From: Lachnospiraceae bacterium
GTDB lineage: Bacteria; Bacillota; Clostridia; Lachnospirales; Lachnospiraceae
Direction: 5' to 3'
DNA: 64,000 bases
Assembly (NCBI GenBank): GCA_017474455.1
Contig: JAFVHP010000033.1
Location: forward strand, 62,001-126,000
Positions 18,435 through 26,141 of this stretch are shown piece after piece. Position 1 is the stretch's first letter, and each line of letters starts with the position of its first letter. The translations under genes and the position numbers were made by a program. The notes beneath the pieces were generated by a model. That model made no database searches, had not been told where the DNA came from, and worked only from the letters and a program-made list of their open reading frames with translations.

Positions 18435-19801
18435 ACAACCGATCAATGGGACTGGACTTGACAGAAGGCAGTGTATCGAAAAAACTGCTTCAATATGCCT
18501 TTCCGCTGATGCTCTCCACCGCGCTGCAGCAGGTCTACAGCCTGGTGGATATGATCATTGTCGGGCAGGTGCTGGGCTCGGTAGGCCTGGCTTCGGTCAG
18601 TGTGGGAAGCCAGATGGCGCACTTTGTCATGATGGTCAGCATCGGCTTTACCAACGCGTGTTCCGTACTGATCTCGCAGGCATACGGTGCAAAGAACAGA
18701 TCCGCCATGAAGGAACTGATCGGCACGGCCTTCACGGTGACCGGTATGGCTGCCGTGTTTTTCACGATCGTCGCGATAGTGTTCCGGAGAGGATTCCTCG
18801 GGATCATCAATACGCCGACGGAAGCCTTTTACGGTGCTGAGCGGTATCTGTTCTACAGCAGCCTGGGCTTCATATTTATATTTGGCTACAACATAGCGAC
18901 AGCCATATTCAAGGGCATGGGGGATTCAAAGAGACCCCTGGTCTTCATCGCGATATCTTCGGCTGTGAACCTGGTACTGGACCTTGTGTTCGTGGCAGGA
19001 CTGCACTGGGGTGCTGCAGGCGCTGCTCTCGCGACATCCATTTCACAGGCGGTCTCCTGTGTCGTGGCGATCATGTATCTGTATAAAAAACGTGACGAGC
19101 TTGGCTTTGATTTCAGACTGCAGAGCTTCCATATCGTCAAAGCAAGACTGATCCCGCTCCTGCGGCTCGGTATTCCCATGTCCATCACCATGGCGGCGAT
19201 CCAGTTTTCCTTCATCGTTATTTCCGCGAATATCAATAAATACGGCGTGGATCCGGCCGCTGCCTTTGCCGTCGGCCAGCGTATCGATGGCCTTTGCGGC
19301 ATTGTCTGCAACGCGACAAGCGCCGCGGTCGGCGTGATGGTAGGACAGAACTTCGGGGCAGGAAAACTTGACCGTATCGAAAAGACGACCAGGGTCGCGC
19401 TGGGCATCAATGTGGCCGTGTATTTTGTGTTCGGCCTGCTGTTCCTGCTGTTCCCGTCACAGGTATTCCGCATCTTTACAAAGGACCTGGCCACCCTTGC
19501 GCTGGCGCGTACCGTGATGACTGGCCTTGTATGCGCATATCCATTTAACGCGCTGATGCATTCCTACAGGGGCGTGGTGCAGGGCGTTGGCTTTGCGGGC
19601 CTGGAAATGGGAATGGGGCTTTTTGACGGCGTCATCCTGCGTATCTTCCTGGCATATTTCTTCGGATCATTCCTGCATCTGGGATTCTTCGGATTTGTCC
19701 TGGGGTACTCCACTGCCGCGGCAGGCACCGGTATCCCTTCACTGATCTATTATCTCAGCCGGAAATGGAAGAAGAGAAAGGCGCTGGTGGAAAAGGCGTA
19801 A
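18431..19801 (+). CDS. MATE-family efflux transporter
   Basis: A 456-residue polytopic membrane protein of the MATE (NorM/DinF-like) family with about 12 membrane helices. The N-terminal LTEGSVSKKLLQYAFPLMLS and LQQVYSLVDMIIVGQVLG segments are typical of the family, as are the later VGQRIDGLCGI and VGQNFGAGKLDRI. MATE proteins export drugs or metabolites against a Na+ or H+ gradient. The ATG at 18431 overlaps the previous stop and has AGGAGG just upstream; a longer in-frame start lies inside the preceding gene and is rejected. Confidence 0.92.
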   Translation: MNNRSMGLDLTEGSVSKKLLQYAFPLMLSTALQQVYSLVDMIIVGQVLGSVGLASVSVGSQMAHFVMMVSIGFTNACSVLISQAYGAKNRSAMKELIGTAFTVTGMAAVFFTIVAIVFRRGFLGIINTPTEAFYGAERYLFYSSLGFIFIFGYNIATAIFKGMGDSKRPLVFIAISSAVNLVLDLVFVAGLHWGAAGAALATSISQAVSCVVAIMYLYKKRDELGFDFRLQSFHIVKARLIPLLRLGIPMSITMAAIQFSFIVISANINKYGVDPAAAFAVGQRIDGLCGIVCNATSAAVGVMVGQNFGAGKLDRIEKTTRVALGINVAVYFVFGLLFLLFPSQVFRIFTKDLATLALARTVMTGLVCAYPFNALMHSYRGVVQGVGFAGLEMGMGLFDGVILRIFLAYFFGSFLHLGFFGFVLGYSTAAAGTGIPSLIYYLSRKWKKRKALVEKA

Positions 19802-19831
19802 GAAGCGTAATTATCTTCCCGGAGGATGATA

Positions 19832-20209
19832 ATGAAGAAATGGTATGACGAGGAATACGAATTCACCGTTGAGGTCACAGGGTTTCTTCACGGAGACCAT
19901 ACCGAGAGGTATTGCCGCAACGGAGAAGAGATCGGCGATAAGTACACATGCACCTACGGATGTCCGGTCAATCAGGACGGGTACGGGATCTGCTCAAAGA
20001 CCATGATGATGCTCTATCCCCTGATGGAAGCCATTCGCAGCGGTGGCGATCTTGAAAACCTCGGCGGTGACGGCAGATATACGAAAACGATAGTGTGTCC
20101 TGACGGCTGTGTGATATTTAAGCTGACGGCGACGCCTCTTGGAAATGAGAACTTTTATAAAGGCCACTTCTGGGATTATCCGGATGAGACGGTCCGGAAC
20201 GGGGAATAA
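19832..20209 (+). CDS. TIGR04076 family protein
   Basis: A 125-residue protein matching the TIGR04076 family of small Clostridial proteins: an N-terminal beta segment (YEFTVEVTGFL), Cys-containing CTYGCPVNQDGYGICSKTMM, and a closing CPDGCVIFKLTATP. The function is unknown. The start is set at 19832 because a nearer ATG at 19826 is part of the GGAGGATG ribosome site itself. It lies in the same-strand run between the MATE and GNAT genes. Confidence 0.72.
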   Translation: MKKWYDEEYEFTVEVTGFLHGDHTERYCRNGEEIGDKYTCTYGCPVNQDGYGICSKTMMMLYPLMEAIRSGGDLENLGGDGRYTKTIVCPDGCVIFKLTATPLGNENFYKGHFWDYPDETVRNGE

Positions 20210-20216
20210 AAGAACG

Positions 20217-20675
20217 ATGATCGAACAGATAACAGATGCGGACAGCAAAAAGGCCATTGCAAGAAAGATCCTCGAGGCATTAAGAGACTGGTTTGAGGTC
20301 GATGAGAGCCGGGAGAAATATATAGCGGAGAGCGCGGACCGGATCTTTCTGGCGGCCAGGGAAGGCGATGAGTATGTCGGTTTTCTCTGCCTGAAGGAAA
20401 CAGGGAAAGACACGGTCGAGCTGGCGGTGATGGGCGTTTTGAAAGAATATCACCGCCGTGGCCTCGGAAGAGAGCTTTTCGAGGCGGCGAAGGAGATAGC
20501 CGTAGAAAAGGGGTATTCCTTCATGCAGGTAAAGACAGTGCAGATGGGCGTGTATGAAGATTACGACATTACGAACCGGTTTTATCAGTCCTGCGGCTTC
20601 AGGGAATTTGAGGTCATTAAAGAACTGTGGGGAGAAGAGAATCCCTGTCAGATATATGTAATGTCTCTGCGATGA
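20217..20675 (+). CDS. GNAT-family N-acetyltransferase
   Basis: A 152-residue acetyltransferase with the GNAT core: FLAAREGDEYVGFLCLK (beta strands), ELAVMGVLKEYHRRGLGRELF (acetyl-CoA pyrophosphate loop, R-R-G-L-G-R) and NRFYQSCGFREFEV at the C-terminus. The acceptor is unknown. The chosen ATG follows the previous stop by seven bases; a longer frame overlapping that gene is not supported. Confidence 0.85.
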   Translation: MIEQITDADSKKAIARKILEALRDWFEVDESREKYIAESADRIFLAAREGDEYVGFLCLKETGKDTVELAVMGVLKEYHRRGLGRELFEAAKEIAVEKGYSFMQVKTVQMGVYEDYDITNRFYQSCGFREFEVIKELWGEENPCQIYVMSLR

Positions 20676-20715
20676 TGCCGGCATCTGTCAGCAGCGGAAC
20701 AGAAGAGGAGAAAAA

Positions 20716-21114
20716 ATGATGGACCAGATATGGATCGATATGTACAATGCGGCAAAAGCCGTACTGGGAGCAAAGACCATTTCGGATTATGTCACAGCAG
20801 GCGAGGTGTCGGCTGCGGTACGGTCAAAATCCGGGAAGATATATGTCGGGGTATGCATCGATACCTGCTCCACTCTCGGGATATGCGCGGAAAGAAACGC
20901 GATCTTCAATATGATCACAAACGGGGAATATGAAATAGACCGGGTCCTCTGCATCCCGCCCAATGAAGGAAAAGGCGCGCCGTGCGGCGCCTGCAGGGAG
21001 CTGATGGTCCAGCTGATGCCCGGAAGATATCAGGATATCGACATTATGCTCGATTATTCCAAAGGCCGGGTCGTGAAGCTTGGAGAGCTGACCCCTGAAT
21101 GGTGGATAGACTAA
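20716..21114 (+). CDS. Cytidine deaminase-like enzyme
   Basis: A 132-residue zinc deaminase. The metal and catalytic motifs are CAERNA (Cys57, Glu59) and PCGACRE (Cys90, Cys93), the cytidine/blasticidin-S deaminase pattern. It would deaminate cytidine or deoxycytidine for pyrimidine salvage; a divergent nucleoside specificity cannot be excluded. AGGAG lies before the ATG, and a long inverted repeat follows the gene. Confidence 0.85.
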   Translation: MMDQIWIDMYNAAKAVLGAKTISDYVTAGEVSAAVRSKSGKIYVGVCIDTCSTLGICAERNAIFNMITNGEYEIDRVLCIPPNEGKGAPCGACRELMVQLMPGRYQDIDIMLDYSKGRVVKLGELTPEWWID

Positions 21115-21130
21115 ATAAGTAATGACATAT

Positions 21131-21175
21131 TTAAGGGCACTGATCACTTTCTTTACAATGATCAGTGCCCCTTAA
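21131..21175 (+). terminator. Hairpin after the deaminase gene
   Basis: TTAAGGGCACTGATCA (21131-21146) pairs with TGATCAGTGCCCCTTAA (21159-21175) across a 12-nt loop, with one bulged C. There is no clean T-tract, so it may terminate weakly or protect the 3' end. Confidence 0.6.
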
Positions 21176-21529
21176 GAAATATTCGGATCTCTCACTTATG
21201 TAGGCTCCTTTCTTTATTCAGTTTTTTGTTTCTTTTTAATTTTGGTTTTTCGGGATGCTTTCTTCTCGGCACCCCATCCTATACTGCCCGGATCATCTTT
21301 AGCCTGCCTCTCTTTTATATTTTTTCTTTCGTGATCACGTCTTCTTTTCTTTTGATGGTTTAAGTATATATAACGGCATTAATATTGTCAATAAATTTTA
21401 ACTAAAAAAATAAATTGTCTAAAAATAGAGAATTTAATCAACAAATTAAACAATTATTCAGACGAATGGAGAGCCTGGCTTTGACGACAGTGTGAGCATG
21501 GCTTAAGATTTACTGAAAAGAGAAAGGAG
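21176..21529. other. AT-rich intergenic region with no supported gene
   Basis: About 350 bp of markedly AT-rich sequence with pyrimidine runs (21200-21355) and A-rich runs (21390-21460). One minus-strand frame is open over about 50 codons but has no usable start codon. I see no tRNA, riboswitch or convincing promoter pair. It presumably holds the promoter for the peroxiredoxin gene. Confidence 0.5.
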
Positions 21530-21541
21530 ATGATCGGAACT

Positions 21542-21994
21542 ATGCTTGAGACCGGGACAAAGGCTCCGGAGTTTACACTGCCGGACCAGAACGGAAAGAA
21601 CCATTCACTGTCGGACTACCGCGGACAGAAAGTGATCCTCTATTTTTATCCCAAGGACATGACCTCAGGCTGTACCAAGCAGGCCTGCGCGTTCGGCGAA
21701 CTGTACCCGCAGTTCAGGGAAAAGGGCGCCGTCGTGCTCGGCGTCAGCAAGGACAGTGTGGCTTCCCATAAGAAGTTTGAGGAAAAGTACGGGCTGCCGT
21801 TCACGCTGCTTTCCGATCCGGACAAGGAAGTGCTGCAGGCATACGATGTCTGGAAGGAGAAGATGAATTACGGGAAGGTCTCCATGGGAGTCGTCAGGAC
21901 GACTTACCTGATCGATAAAGACGGCATGATCGTGAAGGCTTTTGATAAGGTAAAGGCGGCGGATAACCCGGCGCAGATGCTCGGAGAATTATGA
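21542..21994 (+). CDS. bcp: Thioredoxin-dependent thiol peroxidase (Bcp/PrxQ)
   Basis: A 150-residue peroxiredoxin of the Bcp/PrxQ type. The peroxidatic cysteine is Cys44 in TSGCTKQAC and the resolving cysteine is Cys49, five residues later, as in PrxQ. It reduces hydroperoxides using thioredoxin. AAAGGAGATGATC at 21523-21535 complements the 16S tail, so the ATG inside it (21530) is rejected and the ATG at 21542, six bases later, is chosen. The stop overlaps the endonuclease IV start (ATGA), linking oxidative defence with DNA repair. Confidence 0.92.
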   Translation: MLETGTKAPEFTLPDQNGKNHSLSDYRGQKVILYFYPKDMTSGCTKQACAFGELYPQFREKGAVVLGVSKDSVASHKKFEEKYGLPFTLLSDPDKEVLQAYDVWKEKMNYGKVSMGVVRTTYLIDKDGMIVKAFDKVKAADNPAQMLGEL

Positions 21995-22839
21995 TCTATA
22001 TCGGATGCCATCTGTCGGTGACGGGCGGCTACGCGGCGATGGGCGAGACCATGGGCCGTTTCGGTGGGAATACCTTTGCCTGGTTTACCAGGAATCCCCG
22101 CGGCGGCAAAACAAAGCCCGTCGTGCCGGAGGATATCGAAAGGCTGCGCAGCTATCTGGCCGGCGGACATTTTGGCCCTTTGGTCGCCCACGGCAGCTAT
22201 ACGATGAATCTGTGCTCAGCATCCGAAGAGACCCGCGCCAACGGCCTGGACATGCTCAGGCAGGATCTGGAACGAATGGAACTCCTGCCGGGAAACCTCT
22301 ATAACTTCCATCCGGGTTCTCATACCGGACAGGGCACGGAGGCAGGGATCCGGCAGATCGCCGATGCCCTGGATCTGTCAATGCGACCTGACATGAATAC
22401 CTGTGTACTGCTGGAGACCATGGCCGGCAAGGGCTCCGAGATCGGCGGCTCCTTTGAGGAACTGAGGGAGATCATCGACCGCGTAAGCTGCGGTGAGCAT
22501 ATGGGCGTCTGCCTGGATACCTGCCATGTATGGGACGGCGGCTATGATATCGTGAATGATCCGGACGGCGTGCTGCAGCACTTCGATGACGTGATCGGGC
22601 TTTCCCGCCTGAAAGCCATCCATTTCAACGACAGCAAAAATGACCGGGGCTCCCGCAAAGACCGGCATGAGAAGCTGGGACAGGGGACCATCGGCCTGGA
22701 AGCAATGAAGAGGATCGCGCTGCATCCTGCCCTGCAGGGGCTGCCGTTCATTCTCGAAACACCGAATGACGATGACGGGTATATCAGCGAGATACACACC
22801 GTCCTCAGCTGGTTCGATGCAGAGGAAAATGATCGCTGA
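21991..22839 (+). CDS. nfo: Endonuclease IV (AP endonuclease)
   Basis: A 282-residue AP endonuclease family 2 TIM barrel of normal length. Characteristic segments are IGCHLSVTGGYAAM, AHGSYTMNLCS, NFHPGSHTG, CVLLETMAGKGSEIG, GVCLDTCHVWDGGYD, HFNDSKNDRGSRKDRH and PFILETPNDDDGY, which supply the three-zinc ligands. It nicks DNA at abasic sites in base excision repair. It starts inside the bcp stop codon. Confidence 0.95.
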   Translation: MIYIGCHLSVTGGYAAMGETMGRFGGNTFAWFTRNPRGGKTKPVVPEDIERLRSYLAGGHFGPLVAHGSYTMNLCSASEETRANGLDMLRQDLERMELLPGNLYNFHPGSHTGQGTEAGIRQIADALDLSMRPDMNTCVLLETMAGKGSEIGGSFEELREIIDRVSCGEHMGVCLDTCHVWDGGYDIVNDPDGVLQHFDDVIGLSRLKAIHFNDSKNDRGSRKDRHEKLGQGTIGLEAMKRIALHPALQGLPFILETPNDDDGYISEIHTVLSWFDAEENDR

Positions 22840-22870
22840 CAAGACAGAAATGTGGAGAAAGAGGTAAAAA

Positions 22871-23326
22871 ATGATAAGACTTGCGGACATTACGGAAGAT
22901 AACTGGATGGATGTGGCATCGCTGTCCGTAAAGGATAGCCAGAAGGGCTATGTGGCCCCCGCTGTCGGGATCCTGGCCAGAGGGTATGTCTACCGCGGCT
23001 GCAACGGCAGGGTCTATGCCATTGAGGATGACGGCGTCATCGTAGGCGCCGCCCTTGTCAGGGAGTTTACCGACGAACCTCTCGGCTATGATCTGCAGGA
23101 GTTCATGATAGACGGACGTTTCCAGGGCAGGGGATACGGTTCTGCCGCCCTTTCGCTGATCCTGGAGGAGCTGCGCAGGGAAGGACACTATGACCATGTT
23201 GAAGTCTGCGTAAAAAAGACGGACGCCGAAGCGATCCGTCTTTATGAGAAACATGGCTTTGTTGATTCGGGTTATATCGATGAAGACGTGCCGGACGCGC
23301 TGAACATGATCTGTTATCTGTCCTGA
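22871..23326 (+). CDS. GNAT-family N-acetyltransferase
   Basis: A 151-residue GNAT protein. The acetyl-CoA loop is MIDGRFQGRGYGSAAL (R-G-Y-G), and EAIRLYEKHGFVDSG is the C-terminal motif. The start IRLADITEDNWMDVASLSVK resembles Clostridial spermine/spermidine-type acetyltransferases, so a polyamine acceptor is possible but unproved. It lies 31 bp after nfo with GAAAGAGG upstream. Confidence 0.85.
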   Translation: MIRLADITEDNWMDVASLSVKDSQKGYVAPAVGILARGYVYRGCNGRVYAIEDDGVIVGAALVREFTDEPLGYDLQEFMIDGRFQGRGYGSAALSLILEELRREGHYDHVEVCVKKTDAEAIRLYEKHGFVDSGYIDEDVPDALNMICYLS

Positions 23327-23380
23327 CGATCTTAGACTTTAGCCCTGTGGCTGATGTTACCCGCTGATCCGTTTTGGGTC

Positions 23381-23599
23381 TTAACCCCTCACCAGTGTAG
23401 AAGTGAATTCCGCGTTGATCTCCCGGATCTCCTTTTCGCCGTCGATATACGGCTGGTAGATGCTTTCCGTCCTGCCGCCTCCGCGGTTGTCGCATCCGGA
23501 ACAGAATTCGCAGTCGATGCCGCACGCGCCCCACAAGGCCTGGTTAACGATCCGGATCCTTTCTTCGCGGGTAGTATCTTTGATGAGTATGGATCTCAT
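23381..23599 (-). CDS. Small cysteine-containing protein (PurH-like mini-protein)
   Basis: A 72-residue protein beginning MRSILIKDTTREERIRIVNQ, with CGIDCEFCSGCDN in the middle and YIDGEKEIREINAEF near the end. Short Clostridial proteins of this pattern are often labelled purine biosynthesis protein PurH in databases although they lack the PurH domains; the real role is unknown. The four cysteines suggest metal or Fe-S binding. The ATG at 23599 matches the family start and follows AAAGGA; a longer frame upstream is not supported. Confidence 0.65.
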   Translation of the reverse strand: MRSILIKDTTREERIRIVNQALWGACGIDCEFCSGCDNRGGGRTESIYQPYIDGEKEIREINAEFTSTLVRG

Positions 23600-23698
23600 G
23601 GCGGATGTCCTTTCTTTGGTCTTCTTTTTCAAAGTATCGCACGGCGGCGATGAGAGGACAAGATGTGCAGGTCCTGGTCTGGATAAAATTACCACAAT

Positions 23699-23732
23699 AA
23701 AAATGGCATGATCCTGGGATCATGCCATTTTT
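23699..23732 (-). terminator. Bidirectional intrinsic terminator
   Basis: A perfect 16-bp stem, AAAAATGGCATGATCC pairing with GGATCATGCCATTTTT, around a two-base loop. Its minus-strand reading ends the DUF5597 gene transcript, 37 bp after the stop. Confidence 0.9.
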
Positions 23733-23768
23733 GCATTCCATTAACTGTTCCGCCCGGGCGGGACGTTT

Positions 23769-25337
23769 TTATTTGCAGAGGTACAGCTTGATGTGGCGCT
23801 GCGTCGGGAAAGCGCTCAGGTTGATCCTGCAGTTGCCGTGTCCGCCTTCGTCGCCGTTGAGCACGCGGACGGTCATGAAGCCTTCGCCGTCTTTCCATAA
23901 GCCTTCTTCAATGCGCTCGCCGGCCAGGAAGCCGCCTTCGCCGCACTTGGGATAGAACTCAAGGAAAGCGTCCGTACCGATGATAAGGTACTCCATCTCG
24001 CCTAATTCGATAATGAAGCCGCCTGCCCTGGGATCAGTGTCGGGCAGCGGGCGGTTGCCCATATAGCCGGAATTCACATGATAGTTGACCCTGACGTCGC
24101 AGTCCTTCAGCGGGATCATGCAGCCCAGGTCGTTCTCTTCCAGGAAAGCATGGATGCGGCCTTCTTTGTGCGCTTCTTCGATCAGCTCCTCCATATCGCC
24201 TACCTGGCGGTAGACGGAGGAAAGCATCTGCCATGTCCTCGGATCGGACCGGAAAGCGGAGGCCTGGATATTCAGCTGGGCCAGCAGGCCTTCGTCAAGT
24301 TCTGTCTGTCCGGAATACAGATCGTCGATCCCGAAGGGCGAGAAGCAGATCGCATCGTGACGGCCGACAGAATAAAGGAAGAACGGTACGCAGTCCGGCG
24401 AATTCCGTACTTCGGGGATGAAGAGCGGATTGCCGTCAGTGGCATATTCGTCAACGGTCTGGCGGAATACGCTCACATAGATGTCCGGACCGAAGAAGTC
24501 GACGCTCGGCGCGTAGGCGCGCCAGGGTGCGAGCTGTTTGGCAACAGGCCCGCCGCTGGGATACAGGCCGGGGCGGTCGGGGTGCTGTTCCAGCCAGGCA
24601 TTGACATACATCGGAATAGGATACTGCGCCTTGCCGGCGGCGGTGATCTTCTCGATGGCTTTGGCATAAGCCCATACCATGAACTGTTCCGGTGCTTTTT
24701 CGCCCAGTACGGACCAGGGGCCGGTGACGCCGTGGAAGGCAGCCGCCTCGGGAGGCATCTCCGCATTGAAAACGGCCTGTGCCTGGGGACTGAAATCCCG
24801 CTCGGCACCGAGGACGCCGATCTCGTTTTCTATCTGCATGGTGATGATCACACGCTCGGTATCCACTTCCGCGATATGGGCCATGAGATGGGAGAAAGCG
24901 TTTGCGTCCGCTTCTACGGCTGCCTGGCACAGAGGCGAAACGGTCAGGATCGGCTTCTGGAAGCAGTCGCGGACCATGAAATAGGTTTCCTGGTCATGCT
25001 TGACCCAGCCGGGGATATAAGTGGATGTGCCGTTTTTCCACAGGCCGAACCACAGGATCACATAGCGCATGCCTTCGCGCTTACCCTGTTCGATGAGTTC
25101 GTCGACCAGTGTAAAGTCAAATTTCCCCTGTTCGGGCTCGATGGTCTCCCAGGCAATGGGGAGCACCACGCAGTTCAGGTTCAGGGGACGCAGTGCCGGC
25201 CAGACCTTCTGTTCCATATACAGTGAAGTGGAAGAACTGGAATTGTGCAGTTCTCCGGCGCGGGCGTGGAACACCTTGCCGTCAACAAAAAGCTGCATTT
25301 TGCCGTCGGTTACACGGATCTCGGGAATCGGTTTCAT
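23769..25337 (-). CDS. Beta-galactosidase-like glycosidase (GH35-like, DUF5597)
   Basis: A 522-residue clan-A glycosidase. The N-terminus FHARAGELHNSSSSTSLYM and the run VWPALRPLNLNCVVLPIAWE are typical of the GH35-like proteins with a DUF5597 C-terminal domain. The proposed acid/base is Glu172 in QIENEIGVLG and the nucleophile Glu309 in LFIPEVRNS. There is no signal peptide, so it acts on imported substrate. It is monocistronic with AAAGGAGG upstream and paralogous to the gene at 58526-60070. Both share a TCATATCGATAT element upstream. Activity on beta-galactosides is family-based; the true substrate is open. Confidence 0.87.
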   Translation of the reverse strand: MKPIPEIRVTDGKMQLFVDGKVFHARAGELHNSSSSTSLYMEQKVWPALRPLNLNCVVLPIAWETIEPEQGKFDFTLVDELIEQGKREGMRYVILWFGLWKNGTSTYIPGWVKHDQETYFMVRDCFQKPILTVSPLCQAAVEADANAFSHLMAHIAEVDTERVIITMQIENEIGVLGAERDFSPQAQAVFNAEMPPEAAAFHGVTGPWSVLGEKAPEQFMVWAYAKAIEKITAAGKAQYPIPMYVNAWLEQHPDRPGLYPSGGPVAKQLAPWRAYAPSVDFFGPDIYVSVFRQTVDEYATDGNPLFIPEVRNSPDCVPFFLYSVGRHDAICFSPFGIDDLYSGQTELDEGLLAQLNIQASAFRSDPRTWQMLSSVYRQVGDMEELIEEAHKEGRIHAFLEENDLGCMIPLKDCDVRVNYHVNSGYMGNRPLPDTDPRAGGFIIELGEMEYLIIGTDAFLEFYPKCGEGGFLAGERIEEGLWKDGEGFMTVRVLNGDEGGHGNCRINLSAFPTQRHIKLYLCK

Positions 25338-25402
25338 AAGGGATCCTCCTTTCTATAAGTTAATGTTAAGATATATGATGTTTTGTCACAATATTAAAAT
25401 GG

Positions 25403-25416
25403 TAATATCGATATGA
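25403..25416 (-). promoter_or_regulatory. Palindromic element shared with the paralogous glycosidase gene
   Basis: Read toward the glycosidase gene, the site is TTCATATCGATATTA, centred on the palindrome ATATCGATAT (25405-25414), 68-77 bp upstream of the start at 25337. The same core lies upstream of the paralogue at 58408-58417. It is a candidate shared operator. Confidence 0.45.
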
Positions 25417-25557
25417 ATATATTAATGCCGGTGAAATACAGGGTCAGTCCTCTTTTCATATCTTCGGAATGATATTGTGCCTGATACAGTATATTATAGA
25501 CGTAAACCGGCGGCGCCGGAGAAACGTATTTGGAGAAATAATACGCAGGAGTTGAAA

Positions 25558-26034
25558 ATGGGGCAGGGAACAGTCCGTTTCGCGAAAGAAGACGACCTGG
25601 TAAGAGTAAATGAACTCAGGCAGCAGGTCAATGAACTGCATGTGCAGGGAGAACCCGATATATTTAAACAGGGATTTGACAAAGAACTGCGGGACTATGT
25701 TTATACAATATTCCGGGACCCGCAAATGAAGATCGTTGTTTACGAGAACGACGGTCAGATCCGTGCTTATGCCGTCCTGAACCATATCGTGAAGCCGGAG
25801 AATCCTTTTATGTATAAAAGGGATTATCTGGATATCGATGAATTCTGCGTGGACGAAGCCTGCCGCAGGCAGGGGATCGGTATGGAAATGATCCGGTTCA
25901 TCCGCGGCTACGCCGGGGAGGAAGGTTTTGACAGGCTTGAACTGAATATGTGGGAGTTCAACCAAAGCGCGCTGGAGTTCTATGAAGCGGCCGGATTTGC
26001 GACTTACCGCAGATACATGGTGATGGAGCCGTAA
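25558..26034 (+). CDS. GNAT-family N-acetyltransferase
   Basis: A 158-residue acetyltransferase: IVVYENDGQIRAYAVLNHIV, then IDEFCVDEACRRQGIGMEMI with the R-R-Q-G-I-G acetyl-CoA loop, and NQSALEFYEAAGFATYRRYM at the end. The ATG at 25558 follows GCAGGAG by seven bases; an upstream in-frame start has no ribosome site. The acceptor is unknown. It lies between the glycosidase and the two-component genes and is probably independent of both. Confidence 0.87.
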   Translation: MGQGTVRFAKEDDLVRVNELRQQVNELHVQGEPDIFKQGFDKELRDYVYTIFRDPQMKIVVYENDGQIRAYAVLNHIVKPENPFMYKRDYLDIDEFCVDEACRRQGIGMEMIRFIRGYAGEEGFDRLELNMWEFNQSALEFYEAAGFATYRRYMVMEP

Positions 26035-26062
26035 AGGGATCCATCCCGGTAAAAGTAATATT

Positions 26063-26071
26063 TGCTATAAT
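26063..26071 (+). promoter_or_regulatory. Extended -10 promoter of the two-component operon
   Basis: TGCTATAAT is an extended -10 element (TGn plus a consensus TATAAT at 26066-26071), 71 bp upstream of the response regulator start. No good -35 is visible, which suits an extended -10 promoter. Confidence 0.45.
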
Positions 26072-26141
26072 GAATGGCAGCTTATCTTTTTGCTGCAGCT
26101 GACGATCCCGGCAGGACAGACATGCCGGCAGGAGACGATCC

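Noticed and set aside
21190-21375. A minus-strand open frame rich in Lys and Arg in the AT-rich intergenic region
   Set aside because: No ATG, GTG or TTG start is available after the preceding stop; the composition follows A-rich sequence.
24078-25226. A 382-codon plus-strand frame antisense to the DUF5597 glycosidase gene
   Set aside because: It mirrors the codon structure of the real gene on the other strand, has no family motifs and no ribosome site.
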